A DNA stretch of 64,000 bases, taken from a bacterium. Lineage in GTDB: Bacteria; Cyanobacteriota; Vampirovibrionia; Obscuribacterales; Obscuribacteraceae. Numbering within the stretch: the first letter of the stretch is position 1; each line of letters opens with the position of its first letter. Where the stretch lies: positions 58,963-122,962 of the forward strand of contig WGMS01000017.1 of the NCBI GenBank assembly GCA_016124935.1. Direction: 5' to 3'. The notes beneath the pieces were generated by a model. The model ran no database searches and was not told where the DNA came from. It saw only the letters and a list, made by a program, of their open reading frames with translations. The translations under genes were made by a program, and so were the position numbers. Positions 35,203 through 45,033 of the stretch are shown piece after piece.

Positions 35203-38200
35203 GTGGGGAAAAATACAGATTTGCGAATCAAAGAAATAGAGCTGGACAATTTCAAATCCTTCGGCAAGGCCACTACAATTCCTCTTCTAGACGGCTTTAC
35301 GACTATCTCAGGACCGAACGGCTCCGGTAAGTCAAACATCATCGATAGTCTGCTTTTCGCACTGGGTCTGTCTTCGACTCGCTCAATGCGAGCCGAGCGC
35401 CTGCCTGATCTCTTGAACAATTTGAGCGGCAAAAAAGAAGCGAAGGTACGTGTGCGCTTCGTCAGCAAAGATGATGAAGAGCTGGAAGTCACCCGTAGAA
35501 TAAGAGTAAAAGAGAATAGTTATACCAGCACATATTTCCTCGACGGCAAGATCTCTACCCTTTCAGAGATACATGATCGGCTCATGCAATATAACGTCAG
35601 CCCCACCGGCTTCAACGTGATTATGCAGGGAGACGTCACCGGAATCGTCACCATGAGCGCTTCTGAAAGGCGCAAAATCATCGACGAGTTGGCCGGTGTG
35701 GCGGATTTTGATCGCAAAATCGATCTGGCCACCAACGAACTGAATTCGGTCGACGAAAAAATCGAGCACCAGAAAATCGTGCTGACCGAGATCATCGCCC
35801 GTCTGGAAATTCTGCGGACCGACCGCGATCAAGCCCTTAAATACCTGGAACTCAAAAACAAGAAAGAAGAGATTGAACGCGATCTAGTATTCGTTCGCGC
35901 CCAGGAGCTCGAAGAAAAAGCTCGCAAAGAACTCGAGATAATCAAATCCCTCGACAAAAAAGAAGAAGAGATAGGCGACAAGCTTCGTAAAACCGAAGTC
36001 AATCTTCTCTCTTTGCGATCTGAAATGGGCCGCATAGAAGAAGAGATTCGGGAGAAGGGCGGCAACGAGCAGCTCTTGCTCCGTCAGGAACTGGAGAACA
36101 AACGCGGTGAATTGACCCGGGAAGAGAACAAGCTCTCCAACCTCGATGGAGTTATCGGCGAAAAACTAAACTCCTTAACCCAGCTCGACAAACAAATCGA
36201 AGCGATAGAAAAGCATATAAGAAAGATCGGCAGGGACAAAAAGCAGCACATCGAAGATCAAAACGCTGTGGAAGTGGTGCTCAAAGAGAAGCAAGCCGCC
36301 TATAACGAAGTCATGCAAAAAATCCATGCGCTTCGCCAGGAAAAAGACAAGTCTTCCGAAAAGATGGCCAGTCTGCACGAAGACCTGCAAAAACTGAGAG
36401 ATGAAAGACATTCTCTAGAGGTTAGAAAAACCGAGCTTCAAACAAGACGCCAGTCTCTCGATAAAGATCTGGAGGACTTGAGAAATCAAGCCACCCAAAA
36501 GATAAGCAAATCAGCCGAACTAAAAGCGGAAGCAGGACGTCTGAAGAATAAATTCGAAGATCAAAAAGCGCTTGTTCTAGGCATAGACCGCACCATCCAG
36601 CAATATGAAGACGAGCTTGCCTCTACCCAGGAAGAGATTGAAGCTAAAAATGAAGCCCTGGAGCGAGTCAAAACCAGAATCATCGAACTGGAGACCGCCA
36701 AAGAGGTGTCCGGAGAATCCGGCTATGGCCGTGCGGTAGAAGCGATAATCCAGGCAGGCATCGACGGTGTCCACGGCACCATCGGTCAACTGGGCTCGGT
36801 TCAGGATGAATATGCCACGGCGCTCGAGACCTGTATCGGACCGAGATTGGGTCATATCGTCGTAGACAACGAGCAGATTGCCCAGGCTTGCATAGAATAC
36901 CTGAAAGCAAACAAGGCCGGCCGCGCCACTTTCGTGCCTCTCAATAAAATTCAGGCCAATCCGCCAGGATTGCTGCCCAATCGCCCCGGTGTGATCGACT
37001 TTGCCTATAACCTGGTCGATTTCGATCCTGCTTTCACCAAAGCATTTCAGTATGCCTGCGGTCAGACCGTGGTCATGGACAGCATGGACAATGCCAGAAA
37101 GCTCATTAACCAGGCCCGTATGGTTACCCTGGAAGGGGAACTTTTCGATAAGTCCGGTAGTATTACCGGTGGTAACAACCAGAATTCTCGCCTGCACTTC
37201 TCTAAAAAAGGCGAGACCGATCTGGCTGTGCTCAAGCAGACTTCGAAGAGCGTAAGCGAGCAGATCAAATGGCTCAAAGATTCTGTCAAAGAGCTCAATT
37301 CAAGCTTACAGGAAGAAAGAGAGAAGGCTAACAAAGCCAAAGCCGAGCTGGCTCAACGCGAAGCCGAACTGAATGGTTACCAGAAACAATCTGAAGAGCT
37401 CGATAACGCGATTGAGTCGATCAAACCTAAACTGCGAGAAAAAGGCGACGAAATAGACAGTATCGACAAAGAGATCTCGGAGATAGTCAATCTAGTCGAG
37501 GATCTGGCCAAACGCATAGACAAATTGGCGCAGACCCTGGATGGTGCCAGAGACAAAGGCAAACAGTCCGAACTGGAAAAACTGATTCTCGAATCGGAAG
37601 AGGTCCGGGTCGATGTCGAAGCGGTGGAGAGCGAATACAAAGAGATTCAGAGATTGCTCGACAAACTCGATACCGAAGCGAAAGTCGAAGAGAATAACAG
37701 AAATATCCTTGTGGAACAAAAAACCACCCTCTCCGGCGAAGTGGAGAATCTCCAGAATCAGCAGCCTGTATTGAAAGATCTGATCAAACAATACAAAGAC
37801 AATATCATCGAGATGGAGAAAAAGGTAGCCGATATCTCGAAAGAGCTGGATTCTCTGCGGGAGAAAAAAGACAAGATTCACAATCAGGTCACCGAGGACG
37901 AGATAGAAAGAACCAAACTCGACCAGGAAGTGAAACGCATAAACGAGCAGCGTAAAGAGCACAAGCTCATTCACTTCGAACTGGAGCGTGATCTGAATCA
38001 TGTCCGGGAGCAGATCAAAGAGGTTCTCGAAACCAATCCCGATTACGAGCCGCCCAGCCAGAGCACCGTCGACGACCTCAAGAAACAGGTAGAGCGCCTG
38101 GAGCGTCGTATGCGCTCAATGGAGCCGGTCAATATGAAAGCGCTCGATGAGTTCAATCATACTGAACAGCGAAAAATGGAACTCGATGAAAACCTCGAGA

Positions 38201-38757
38201 CCCTGGCTGTCGAGAAAGAAGAGATCATCCAGCGGATAAGCGGATACGATCAGCTCAAGAAAGAGACTTTTCTAGAAGCCTTCAACGCCGTCAACGAAAA
38301 CTTCCAGGCTATCTTCCAGGAGCTCAGCCACGGTCACGGCAAGCTCGAGCTGGAGAATCCGGAGAGTCCCTTCGAAGGCGGCTTGATCATCCGGGCTCAA
38401 CCACGGGACAAGAAGATGCAGAGGATAGAAGCGCTCTCCGGAGGCGAGAAATCCCTCACCGCTCTATCTTTCGTGTTCGCCTTCCAGAGATACGCGCCTG
38501 CTCCGTTCTATGCCTTCGATGAGGTCGATATGATGCTGGACGGCTCCAACGCCGAGCGTCTTGCCCGCATGGTCAAGCGTCAATCCCAAGAAGCTCAATT
38601 CGTGGTCGTCAGCCTGCGTCGACCGATGATCGAAAACGCCAGCCACGCCATCGGTGTGTCGCTCAGAGCGGACGGATTCTCGAGAGTGGTCGGACTGAAA
38701 GAGCTGAAGCTCTCGGAAGGACACGAGAAACACGAGCCGGCGGCGATAGGAGCTTAA
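35203..38757 (+). CDS. smc: Chromosome segregation protein SMC
   Basis: 1184 residues. Walker A GPNGSGKSN near residue 34, long coiled coil, a hinge at about 500-670 (ESGYGRAVEAIIQAGIDGVHG, TCIGPRLGHIVVDN, NKAGRATFVPLNKI), second coiled coil, then signature ALSGGEKSLTALSF and Walker B PFYAFDEVDMMLD. Condensin ATPase that organises and segregates the nucleoid with ScpA and ScpB, which follow directly. The start is GTG 35203 or TTG 35221 (M-R-I-K-E-I-E-L, the common SMC N-terminus, with GGGGA upstream); the promoter position slightly favours the latter. Confidence 0.98.
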   Translation: MGKNTDLRIKEIELDNFKSFGKATTIPLLDGFTTISGPNGSGKSNIIDSLLFALGLSSTRSMRAERLPDLLNNLSGKKEAKVRVRFVSKDDEELEVTRRIRVKENSYTSTYFLDGKISTLSEIHDRLMQYNVSPTGFNVIMQGDVTGIVTMSASERRKIIDELAGVADFDRKIDLATNELNSVDEKIEHQKIVLTEIIARLEILRTDRDQALKYLELKNKKEEIERDLVFVRAQELEEKARKELEIIKSLDKKEEEIGDKLRKTEVNLLSLRSEMGRIEEEIREKGGNEQLLLRQELENKRGELTREENKLSNLDGVIGEKLNSLTQLDKQIEAIEKHIRKIGRDKKQHIEDQNAVEVVLKEKQAAYNEVMQKIHALRQEKDKSSEKMASLHEDLQKLRDERHSLEVRKTELQTRRQSLDKDLEDLRNQATQKISKSAELKAEAGRLKNKFEDQKALVLGIDRTIQQYEDELASTQEEIEAKNEALERVKTRIIELETAKEVSGESGYGRAVEAIIQAGIDGVHGTIGQLGSVQDEYATALETCIGPRLGHIVVDNEQIAQACIEYLKANKAGRATFVPLNKIQANPPGLLPNRPGVIDFAYNLVDFDPAFTKAFQYACGQTVVMDSMDNARKLINQARMVTLEGELFDKSGSITGGNNQNSRLHFSKKGETDLAVLKQTSKSVSEQIKWLKDSVKELNSSLQEEREKANKAKAELAQREAELNGYQKQSEELDNAIESIKPKLREKGDEIDSIDKEISEIVNLVEDLAKRIDKLAQTLDGARDKGKQSELEKLILESEEVRVDVEAVESEYKEIQRLLDKLDTEAKVEENNRNILVEQKTTLSGEVENLQNQQPVLKDLIKQYKDNIIEMEKKVADISKELDSLREKKDKIHNQVTEDEIERTKLDQEVKRINEQRKEHKLIHFELERDLNHVREQIKEVLETNPDYEPPSQSTVDDLKKQVERLERRMRSMEPVNMKALDEFNHTEQRKMELDENLETLAVEKEEIIQRISGYDQLKKETFLEAFNAVNENFQAIFQELSHGHGKLELENPESPFEGGLIIRAQPRDKKMQRIEALSGGEKSLTALSFVFAFQRYAPAPFYAFDEVDMMLDGSNAERLARMVKRQSQEAQFVVVSLRRPMIENASHAIGVSLRADGFSRVVGLKELKLSEGHEKHEPAAIGA

Positions 38758-38761
38758 TCTC

Positions 38762-39616
38762 TTGGAACTGGAAGGTATCGATCTATCAAGCACAATCGGT
38801 AATGGCGCCATTGCCGGTGCTGGTGCCGATAAAGAAATCGATGCCAAACCATCCAGTCCCGACGCCATCGAGATCCTGGTGCAAATGGCTAAAAACGGCG
38901 AGATAGACGCCAAAGCCGTGGATATCATCGATGTCACCGATAAGTTCTTGAAAGCGATTGCGGCAGCCCCGAAAGAGAACCTGCGCCAGAGCGGCAAAGT
39001 CCTCTTCCACGCCTGCGTGCTTCTGCGCATGAAAGCCGACGCCCTTCTGGCACCGCCCATGGAGGAGGAGGTCTTCGGCGACGACTACATGGAATTCGAC
39101 GAGAACGGTCTTCCGATTGAATACAATCCCCAGATCAAAGAGCCGCGCCAGATTACGATTCAGGATCTGGAAAAAGCCATCGTCCGCACTTCCAATCGCA
39201 AGAAAGTACGCAAACGCCAGGTTACCCTCGATGAGCTCATCGCCGCCCTGAGAGAAGCAGAAAAGATAGAGAAGATAAGAGCGGAGAGAATACCGAAAGC
39301 TCGCATCGATCTGGCCGGTCATCTGGAAGTAAATGATGTAGATGACATATTGGATCTTGCTCATGATGAAGATATCGAAATGACCATAGGCAAGGTGGAA
39401 ATCTTGCTATCGAAGATATTGAAAATCGGAGAAAACATAGAACTTTTCGCCCTGGTTACCTTGCTGGATGACAAAAGTGACTGGGTCGATGCCTTCCTCG
39501 CCTCTCTATTTTTGTCGAATGCAGGTAAAATAGACCTTGAACAAGAAGAGTTTTACGGTCCTCTATACCTTGCCCTCTGTGGTGGAGAGGCAGTTTCCAA
39601 TTCGGTGGTATCGTGA
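38762..39616 (+). CDS. scpA: Segregation and condensation protein A
   Basis: 284 residues from a TTG with AGGAG 8-9 nt before. The ScpA fold is visible in DKFLKAIAAAPKENLRQSGK, CVLLRMKADALLAPP, the LDELIAALREAEKIEKIRAE helix and the C-terminal winged-helix (VTLLDDKSDWVDAFLASLFL, GKIDLEQEEFYGPLYL). The usual N-terminal F-x-G-P-L-D-L-L-L block is replaced by a divergent Gly/Ala-rich stretch. Kleisin partner of SMC. Four-nt gap after smc; its TGA overlaps the scpB GTG. Confidence 0.93.
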   Translation: MELEGIDLSSTIGNGAIAGAGADKEIDAKPSSPDAIEILVQMAKNGEIDAKAVDIIDVTDKFLKAIAAAPKENLRQSGKVLFHACVLLRMKADALLAPPMEEEVFGDDYMEFDENGLPIEYNPQIKEPRQITIQDLEKAIVRTSNRKKVRKRQVTLDELIAALREAEKIEKIRAERIPKARIDLAGHLEVNDVDDILDLAHDEDIEMTIGKVEILLSKILKIGENIELFALVTLLDDKSDWVDAFLASLFLSNAGKIDLEQEEFYGPLYLALCGGEAVSNSVVS

Positions 39617-40416
39617 CTATGGAAAACAACCTGAAAGCAAAAGTTGAAGCCGCCCTGTTTCTGACGGAAAAGCCGGTGAAGGCATCCGCGGTGGCAAAAA
39701 TTGTCGGGGAAGATCTCGATAAAGTCCGGCAGACGATTCTCGAGCTGATAAGAGACTACGAAGAAAGAGATCTCGGTCTCGAAATCGCGGATGACAACGG
39801 CTATATCATTCAAGTAAAGGATGAATACGCCACCCTCATAGACGAGTTCGTTCCCCTCGAAATTCCCACATCTTTGATAAGAACCCTCTCGGCCATCGCC
39901 ATCAAGCAACCGGTGATGCAGTCCGAAATCATTAAAATCAGGGGGGCTGGAGCCTACGAGCATATCAAAGAATTGATGGAACGCGATCTGGTGAACAAGA
40001 AAGAGGAAGGCAGATCTCCTACCCTGACGACCACAAAACGCTTCCAAGAGTATTTCCGACTTTCCAAAGACGGAAAGTCGCTGAGACAGATTCTCATCCG
40101 CCAGGATAAAGAGGCGGAAGCAGAACTGGAAGGAGATAACGAAAACAATAGTTTCGACGCCAGTCCCGACCAGACCGTTCAACAAACCCTCAAATTCGGT
40201 CTAGAAGCAGGAAACGAAGACAATGACACTTCAAAAGAACAATCGGCGATTGCAGGTCCTGCTTCAGGGACTCAAGCAGAGTCGCAATCTGAACCCGCTC
40301 AAGAACAGGAAGAAGGAAGCGGGAATATTGCGTCTTTTGACCCACCTGTGGCAAGTGAAAACCAGCCAGAATCACTGATGGCGGCACCACCGCCGGCGAC
40401 CGAAGGCGTTCTCTAG
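39613..40416 (+). CDS. scpB: Segregation and condensation protein B
   Basis: 267 residues. Winged-helix ScpB pattern: KVEAALFLTEKPVKASAVAKI, LIEIADDNGYIIQVKDEYATLI, LSAIAIKQPVMQSEIIKIRG and LTTTKRFQEYFRLS. GTG at 39613 overlaps the scpA TGA (GTGA); ATG 39619 is a possible second start. Residues ~175-267 are a Gln/Glu/Pro/Ser-rich low-complexity tail not needed in other ScpB proteins. Binds ScpA as a dimer. Confidence 0.95.
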   Translation: MTMENNLKAKVEAALFLTEKPVKASAVAKIVGEDLDKVRQTILELIRDYEERDLGLEIADDNGYIIQVKDEYATLIDEFVPLEIPTSLIRTLSAIAIKQPVMQSEIIKIRGAGAYEHIKELMERDLVNKKEEGRSPTLTTTKRFQEYFRLSKDGKSLRQILIRQDKEAEAELEGDNENNSFDASPDQTVQQTLKFGLEAGNEDNDTSKEQSAIAGPASGTQAESQSEPAQEQEEGSGNIASFDPPVASENQPESLMAAPPPATEGVL

Positions 40417-40424
40417 CCAGGACG

Positions 40425-41180
40425 ATGAAAGACATAGCTCTCATTCTGGCGGCAGCCGGCGAAGGCAGCCGATTCTCCAGCTCGGCCGCAGCGCCGAAAC
40501 AGTGCCTGGACTTACTGGGCATGCCTGTTTATCTTTGGTCGGTGGTAGCTTTCGGCTTAAATCCTCAAATCAATCGACTGGTGGTGGTGACCCGTGGCGA
40601 TTTGCTCGCCCAATTCGATGCCACTATCCAGAATTTCACCTTCGAAAATGGCCTTACCGAGATCTACGAAAGGGTAAGCCTGGTCGAAGGTGGAGCCACC
40701 AGGCAGGAATCCGTCTATCTGGGGCTCAAAAGTATGGAATCGCAACCGCCGGATTACGTTCTGGTGCATGATGCCGCGAGACCGTATATATCTCAGGACC
40801 TGATAGACAGAGTGATCTCAGCCGCCATCGAATATGGAGCCGCACTACCGGCGGCACCGGTAACCGATACCATAAAAGAAGTAGAGAATGGATTTGTAAA
40901 AAACACCCTTAAATTAGATCGCTCCAGGCTATACAGGGCCCAGACCCCCCAGGCCGCTGCCTATACAATGCTTCTCAGAGGGCACCAGGAAGCCCGCAGC
41001 GGCAAGATAGAAGTCACCGATGATGCCGCCGTCATCGAGATGCTGAACGAGCCGGTGCGCCTTGTGGAAGCCGGGGCCTCGAATGTCAAAATCACGGTCC
41101 CGGAAGACCTGGTTAATTCGCGCGTTCTCGCCGAAGAGACCCTCGGTCAGATAAATGCTTTCATCGCTTCAAAAAAATAA
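40425..41180 (+). CDS. ispD: 2-C-methyl-D-erythritol 4-phosphate cytidylyltransferase
   Basis: 251 residues. The nucleotide-binding N-terminus LILAAAGEGSRF with the downstream Lys (APKQ), the VEGGATRQESVYLGL block, HDAARPYISQ and the TPQAAAYTMLLRGH segment identify IspD. Third step of the MEP isoprenoid pathway. Eight bp after scpB, so likely on the smc transcript. Confidence 0.97.
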   Translation: MKDIALILAAAGEGSRFSSSAAAPKQCLDLLGMPVYLWSVVAFGLNPQINRLVVVTRGDLLAQFDATIQNFTFENGLTEIYERVSLVEGGATRQESVYLGLKSMESQPPDYVLVHDAARPYISQDLIDRVISAAIEYGAALPAAPVTDTIKEVENGFVKNTLKLDRSRLYRAQTPQAAAYTMLLRGHQEARSGKIEVTDDAAVIEMLNEPVRLVEAGASNVKITVPEDLVNSRVLAEETLGQINAFIASKK

Positions 41181-41418
41181 TCTAACTAATTCAATTTGCC
41201 CCGGGTTGACAAGCGCCGCAAAACAGGGCACCGTTTGTCTCTGACACCAAACCTAATATCATGGACATAGATCAGGCTACTTGCTTATTGCGCCGAATTG
41301 AATAGAATGAATAACTGACTAGCACCGCCTGAGATGCCCAAATCCATAAAATACGACATATGCTTGTATTGGTGCCTGCTGAATATCCCAAATATAAATA
41401 AGATGGGTGAGGAATACC

Positions 41419-41925
41419 ATGAGTGACAATATCCCGGATAGTGCCACCAGCAATTCGAGAGTCGCAAACACTTCTTCGAATGGCAGACAAATAGTAGATC
41501 TTTTTCCTGCCCTCAGTGACAAGAGAATGCTAACCATGTCTTCAATGAGACCGGCTCCGACGCCGTCAGTAAACACACAGATTTCGATTTTCAGCCCGGT
41601 CTCTTTCGACGAGGCCATAGAAATTGTGGAATGCCTGCGCTGCAGAGCTGCCACCACAATCTCCCTGGAAAATATGAAAAAGCTCGACGCCAAGCGATTG
41701 GTTGACTTCGTAGCTGGTGCCTCCGCCGCGCTGGACGGAGATTTTCACAAGCTGAGCGAGCAAGTCTACATATTCTGTCCGAGCAATATAAAAATCACCG
41801 CAGATCTGGAAAAAGACGTAGCTCATGAAAGCGAAATCCCTGATGACATCGGGGCTCTAGACTTTCTCTATCCGACAGCCGGCAAAGCGGAAAGTGGCGC
41901 AGGGACTTCACCCTGGCTCCAGTAG
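41419..41925 (+). CDS. sepF: Cell-division protein SepF
   Basis: About 168 residues. The DUF552 core (residues ~55-135) reads SIFSPVSFDEAIEIVECLRC, RAATTISLENM, KRLVDFVAGASAALDGDFHKL and VYIFCPSNI, the SepF beta-alpha fold that polymerises and tethers FtsZ. The N-terminus is Ser/Asn-rich, and the C-terminus has an extra acidic stretch. ATG 41419 is chosen because GAGGA lies 6 nt before it; the GTG four codons upstream has no ribosome site. Typical of Gram-positives, cyanobacteria and relatives. Confidence 0.93.
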   Translation: MSDNIPDSATSNSRVANTSSNGRQIVDLFPALSDKRMLTMSSMRPAPTPSVNTQISIFSPVSFDEAIEIVECLRCRAATTISLENMKKLDAKRLVDFVAGASAALDGDFHKLSEQVYIFCPSNIKITADLEKDVAHESEIPDDIGALDFLYPTAGKAESGAGTSPWLQ

Positions 41926-42138
41926 TAGTGCCCTGACCTCGGCTATTAAGGATTTTTTAGAATCCACTGATTGGTCATTCTATGTGATTGACACTTCAAA
42001 CTTTTTTACAGCCGATAGATGTCAGCACTGTTATCATTGAGAGAACATGGGACGAGAGACAAGCGCTTTTGTCCGTGTTTCCTCCGTACCTGATCAATAC
42101 CTGATTCCTAATCCACCACAGGCAAAGACACAGGTAAG

Positions 42139-42172
42139 ACAGCTCCCCGAATTATCGGGGGGCTGTTTTTTT
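42139..42172 (+). terminator. Rho-independent terminator downstream of sepF
   Basis: ACAGCTCCCCGA (42139-42150), loop ATTA, TCGGGGGGCTGT (42155-42166), with one G-U type mismatch, then seven Ts. The mnmH stop codon (TAA, minus) sits in the loop, so the hairpin also encodes the last residues of MnmH. Confidence 0.85.
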
Positions 42173-43264
42173 GTCCTGTTCTATCGAAGCAGAAAGACCC
42201 GATCGGGCGTTATCCAGGCACCACTCTTTTATTGCAGCGGCCGCGGCAAGAGGATCATCCGAGCAAACCGTCAGATCATATTCGGCCCTGCGCCGAATAT
42301 GCCTTGAATAAAGCGGATCGTAATAGTCACGGAGCATAGACTCGATGAAATCATCACCACGATCTTCTTCTAGTGCGTCCGATAATTCTCTAAGCTTTTC
42401 ATGACCGAGCCGCTCTTTGAAAATCCGCACTCTACCGAGAAGATCCAAGAGCGCTTCTTTGTGATCGAGAATATGATAGTCACGAGAAATTCTCTCTACC
42501 CGGCAAGATAAATTCGACTCCAGCAATATTCTGGTACCGTATTTAATTCTCTCCATCAAAAACTCCGGCAATCTGACCGAGCCAATTTTTCGACTCTCCG
42601 CCTCCAGAAAGACGCAATCGTTGGAAAATGTCCTCAGGCGCTCCCAGAGAAAGCCGTCGAAATCCTTCTGAGTCGGCTGTTGCCCAAGACCGATTCCACC
42701 AAAAATAGATCCCCGGTGATTGGCTATCGCTTCGAGATCCAGAACATCCAGACCAATGGCCTCGAGAGCTTTGAGGACCTCGGTCTTGCCGACCCCGGTG
42801 AGCCCATCGAGCACCACCACCTTAAAAGGATAAGTATCCGCTTCGAAATCATCCATGACACAACGGCGCCAGGCCTTGTAACCACCGGTCAAGCGCCAGC
42901 AGTCGATACCCATCAAACTCAAGAAACTGACAACGGCCTCGGAACGCATACCGCCCCGCCAGCAGTGCACCACCAGAGTATGATTCTCTTTTTTAGAAGC
43001 GCTTATTCTATCGACTATCTCTGGAATACGAGGAGCGACCAGGCCAAGGGCCAGTCTTCGAGCCCTGAACTCGCCCTTCTCTTTATAGACCTTACCTACC
43101 TCTGCTCTCTCTTCATCGGAGAGCAAAGGAATATTTATCGCCCCGGGGATAGATTCACTGACAAACTCACAGGGAGAGCGAACATCGACTATGACCTTTG
43201 CCTTGATAGAATTGAATTTCTCTGCCGACAATTCTCTCCAGGTCATTTTATCAGGCCTCGTCAC
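42152..43264 (-). CDS. mnmH: tRNA 2-selenouridine/geranyl-2-thiouridine synthase
   Basis: 370 residues. Residues ~10-130 are a rhodanese domain with the active-site loop HCWRGGMRS (catalytic Cys), and residues ~145-370 begin with the P-loop LTGVGKTEVL followed by the conserved RGSIFGGIGLGQQPTQKDF. It exchanges S for Se at the wobble base of a few tRNAs, via a geranylated intermediate. It requires selenophosphate from SelD, which is not in this window. Start overlaps the rnj 3' end by 14 bp, so it belongs to the dut-dapB-asd-dapA-rnj unit. Confidence 0.95.
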   Translation of the reverse strand: MTRPDKMTWRELSAEKFNSIKAKVIVDVRSPCEFVSESIPGAINIPLLSDEERAEVGKVYKEKGEFRARRLALGLVAPRIPEIVDRISASKKENHTLVVHCWRGGMRSEAVVSFLSLMGIDCWRLTGGYKAWRRCVMDDFEADTYPFKVVVLDGLTGVGKTEVLKALEAIGLDVLDLEAIANHRGSIFGGIGLGQQPTQKDFDGFLWERLRTFSNDCVFLEAESRKIGSVRLPEFLMERIKYGTRILLESNLSCRVERISRDYHILDHKEALLDLLGRVRIFKERLGHEKLRELSDALEEDRGDDFIESMLRDYYDPLYSRHIRRRAEYDLTVCSDDPLAAAAAIKEWCLDNARSGLSASIEQDKKTAPR

Positions 43265-45023
43265 CTTTCAAAGTAGATCGCTTACCCGAAGCCGTCTTTT
43301 TAGAACTCTGGCTCTGGCTATTATCTATACTGAGTCGATGTAGTTTGACCAGTACCAGCGGTCTGGTTCTCATCTCCTTTTCGAAATACGCAATCAAATG
43401 ACTCTGAAGCAGACTGCTTTCGGCGGACTCTTGTCCGCCTTTGAGCCGCCTGAAGTAGTCACGAATTTCACTTTCTATCTGGATCACAAACTCTTCTGCA
43501 GGAAGATCCTGAGGCAGGATGATACCGCGAATGGAGACATCCGGTCCTGCTGCCACCAGTCCATCAGAATCCAGCGCCACCACCACGGAAACCAGACCGT
43601 CTTCAGAAAGTTGGCGCCTCTCTTCGACTATCTCTTGATCAATCATCCATTCTCGGTTGGAATCTACCAAACGAATGCCAGACTCGACTTTGCCGACTAT
43701 GGCTCCGGTCTCGGAAACACCATCAATCTCCAACACATCGCCATTGTCGAGCACAAAGACTTTGTCTCTCTCCACGCCGCAATCCACCGCAAGCTCGGCA
43801 TGGCCGACCAGCATTCTGTACTCTCCATGAATAGGCATGAACATCTTAGGATTGCAGATATTGAGCATCAGCTTCTGTTCTTCGCGACAGGCATGACCCG
43901 ATACATGCACCCCTTCGTTACGTCCGTAGATGACCTCGGCACCGGATAGAAAGAGTTTGTTGATGGTGTTGGAGACCAGCCGCTCATTGCCCGGAATAGG
44001 TGTCGCGGAGAGAATGACGGTATCACCGGGTTCTATCTTGATTAGCTTGTGCTCGTCATTGGCAATTCTGGTAAGGGCACTGAGGGGCTCCCCCTGGCTG
44101 CCGGTGGTCAGGATCACGACTTGATCCGGTGGATAGTCGCGGACCTGTTCAACCGGAATGAGCAGGTCGTCGGGATAACTTGCATAGCCCAGCTCCCGAG
44201 CCAACTCAGCAAATTTGTGCATCGACCTTCCCAAGATGGCAACCTTACGACCATAAGCCATGGCCGCATTCAAAACCTGTTTGACCCGATGCACGTTGCT
44301 TGCGAAGGTGGTGACGATAATGCGCTGCCCGGCATTGGCAAAGACTTCGTTGAGCTTCTTCCAGACAGTCTTCTCCGAAGGAGTGAACCCCTCTCTTTCG
44401 GTATTGGTGCTGTCGCTTAGAAGAAGCACCACTCCCTCCTCGCCGGCTCTGGCCAGGCTGGCAAAATCATAGAGTTCGCCATCGACAGGGGTGAAATCGA
44501 ATTTGAAATCGCCGGTATGGACCACGACCCCCACGGGTGTGCGAATAATCAGACTAAAAGAGTCGGCAATAGAATGGGTACAGCGTATGAACTCCACCTC
44601 GAAACAGCCTAGCTTTACTCTCTGCCTGGGTTTGACCAGCTGCAAATCGGTGGTCTCCGAAAGACCCGCCTCTTTCAATTTGGATTCTATTAAGCCGAGC
44701 GCCAACGCTGGTCCATAAATTTTTGGAATCGGCATCTCTTTCAATAAATATGGAATACCGCCGATATGATCCTCGTGACCATGGGTTATGGCAAGTCCTT
44801 TGAGCTTCTTTCTGTGTTTGACCAGAAATTCTATATTGGGCAGAACCAGATCGACTCCGATCATCTCGTCGGTAGGAAAAGCGAGTCCCGCGTCTACCAG
44901 CATCATATCGTCACCATAGACGATGGCCATGGTGTTCTTGCCGATCTCACCCAATCCGCCGATAGGGACAATCTTTAGAGTATCGGGCCGGGCTTTATCC
45001 AGATCGTAATAGCTGACGCTCAA
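43251..45023 (-). CDS. rnj: Ribonuclease J
   Basis: 590 residues. Metallo-beta-lactamase motif HGHEDHIGG, beta-CASP segments (LLSDSTNTEREGFTPSE, VHVSGHACREEQKLM, MFMPIHGEYRML) and a C-terminal domain. Major 5'-3' exo/endoribonuclease of bacteria without (or in addition to) RNase E. Placed 10 bp after dapA, the arrangement seen in cyanobacteria. The C-terminus is Lys/Ser-rich. Confidence 0.97.
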   Translation of the reverse strand: MSVSYYDLDKARPDTLKIVPIGGLGEIGKNTMAIVYGDDMMLVDAGLAFPTDEMIGVDLVLPNIEFLVKHRKKLKGLAITHGHEDHIGGIPYLLKEMPIPKIYGPALALGLIESKLKEAGLSETTDLQLVKPRQRVKLGCFEVEFIRCTHSIADSFSLIIRTPVGVVVHTGDFKFDFTPVDGELYDFASLARAGEEGVVLLLSDSTNTEREGFTPSEKTVWKKLNEVFANAGQRIIVTTFASNVHRVKQVLNAAMAYGRKVAILGRSMHKFAELARELGYASYPDDLLIPVEQVRDYPPDQVVILTTGSQGEPLSALTRIANDEHKLIKIEPGDTVILSATPIPGNERLVSNTINKLFLSGAEVIYGRNEGVHVSGHACREEQKLMLNICNPKMFMPIHGEYRMLVGHAELAVDCGVERDKVFVLDNGDVLEIDGVSETGAIVGKVESGIRLVDSNREWMIDQEIVEERRQLSEDGLVSVVVALDSDGLVAAGPDVSIRGIILPQDLPAEEFVIQIESEIRDYFRRLKGGQESAESSLLQSHLIAYFEKEMRTRPLVLVKLHRLSIDNSQSQSSKKTASGKRSTLKGDEA

Positions 45024-45033
45024 AAGAAATGCC

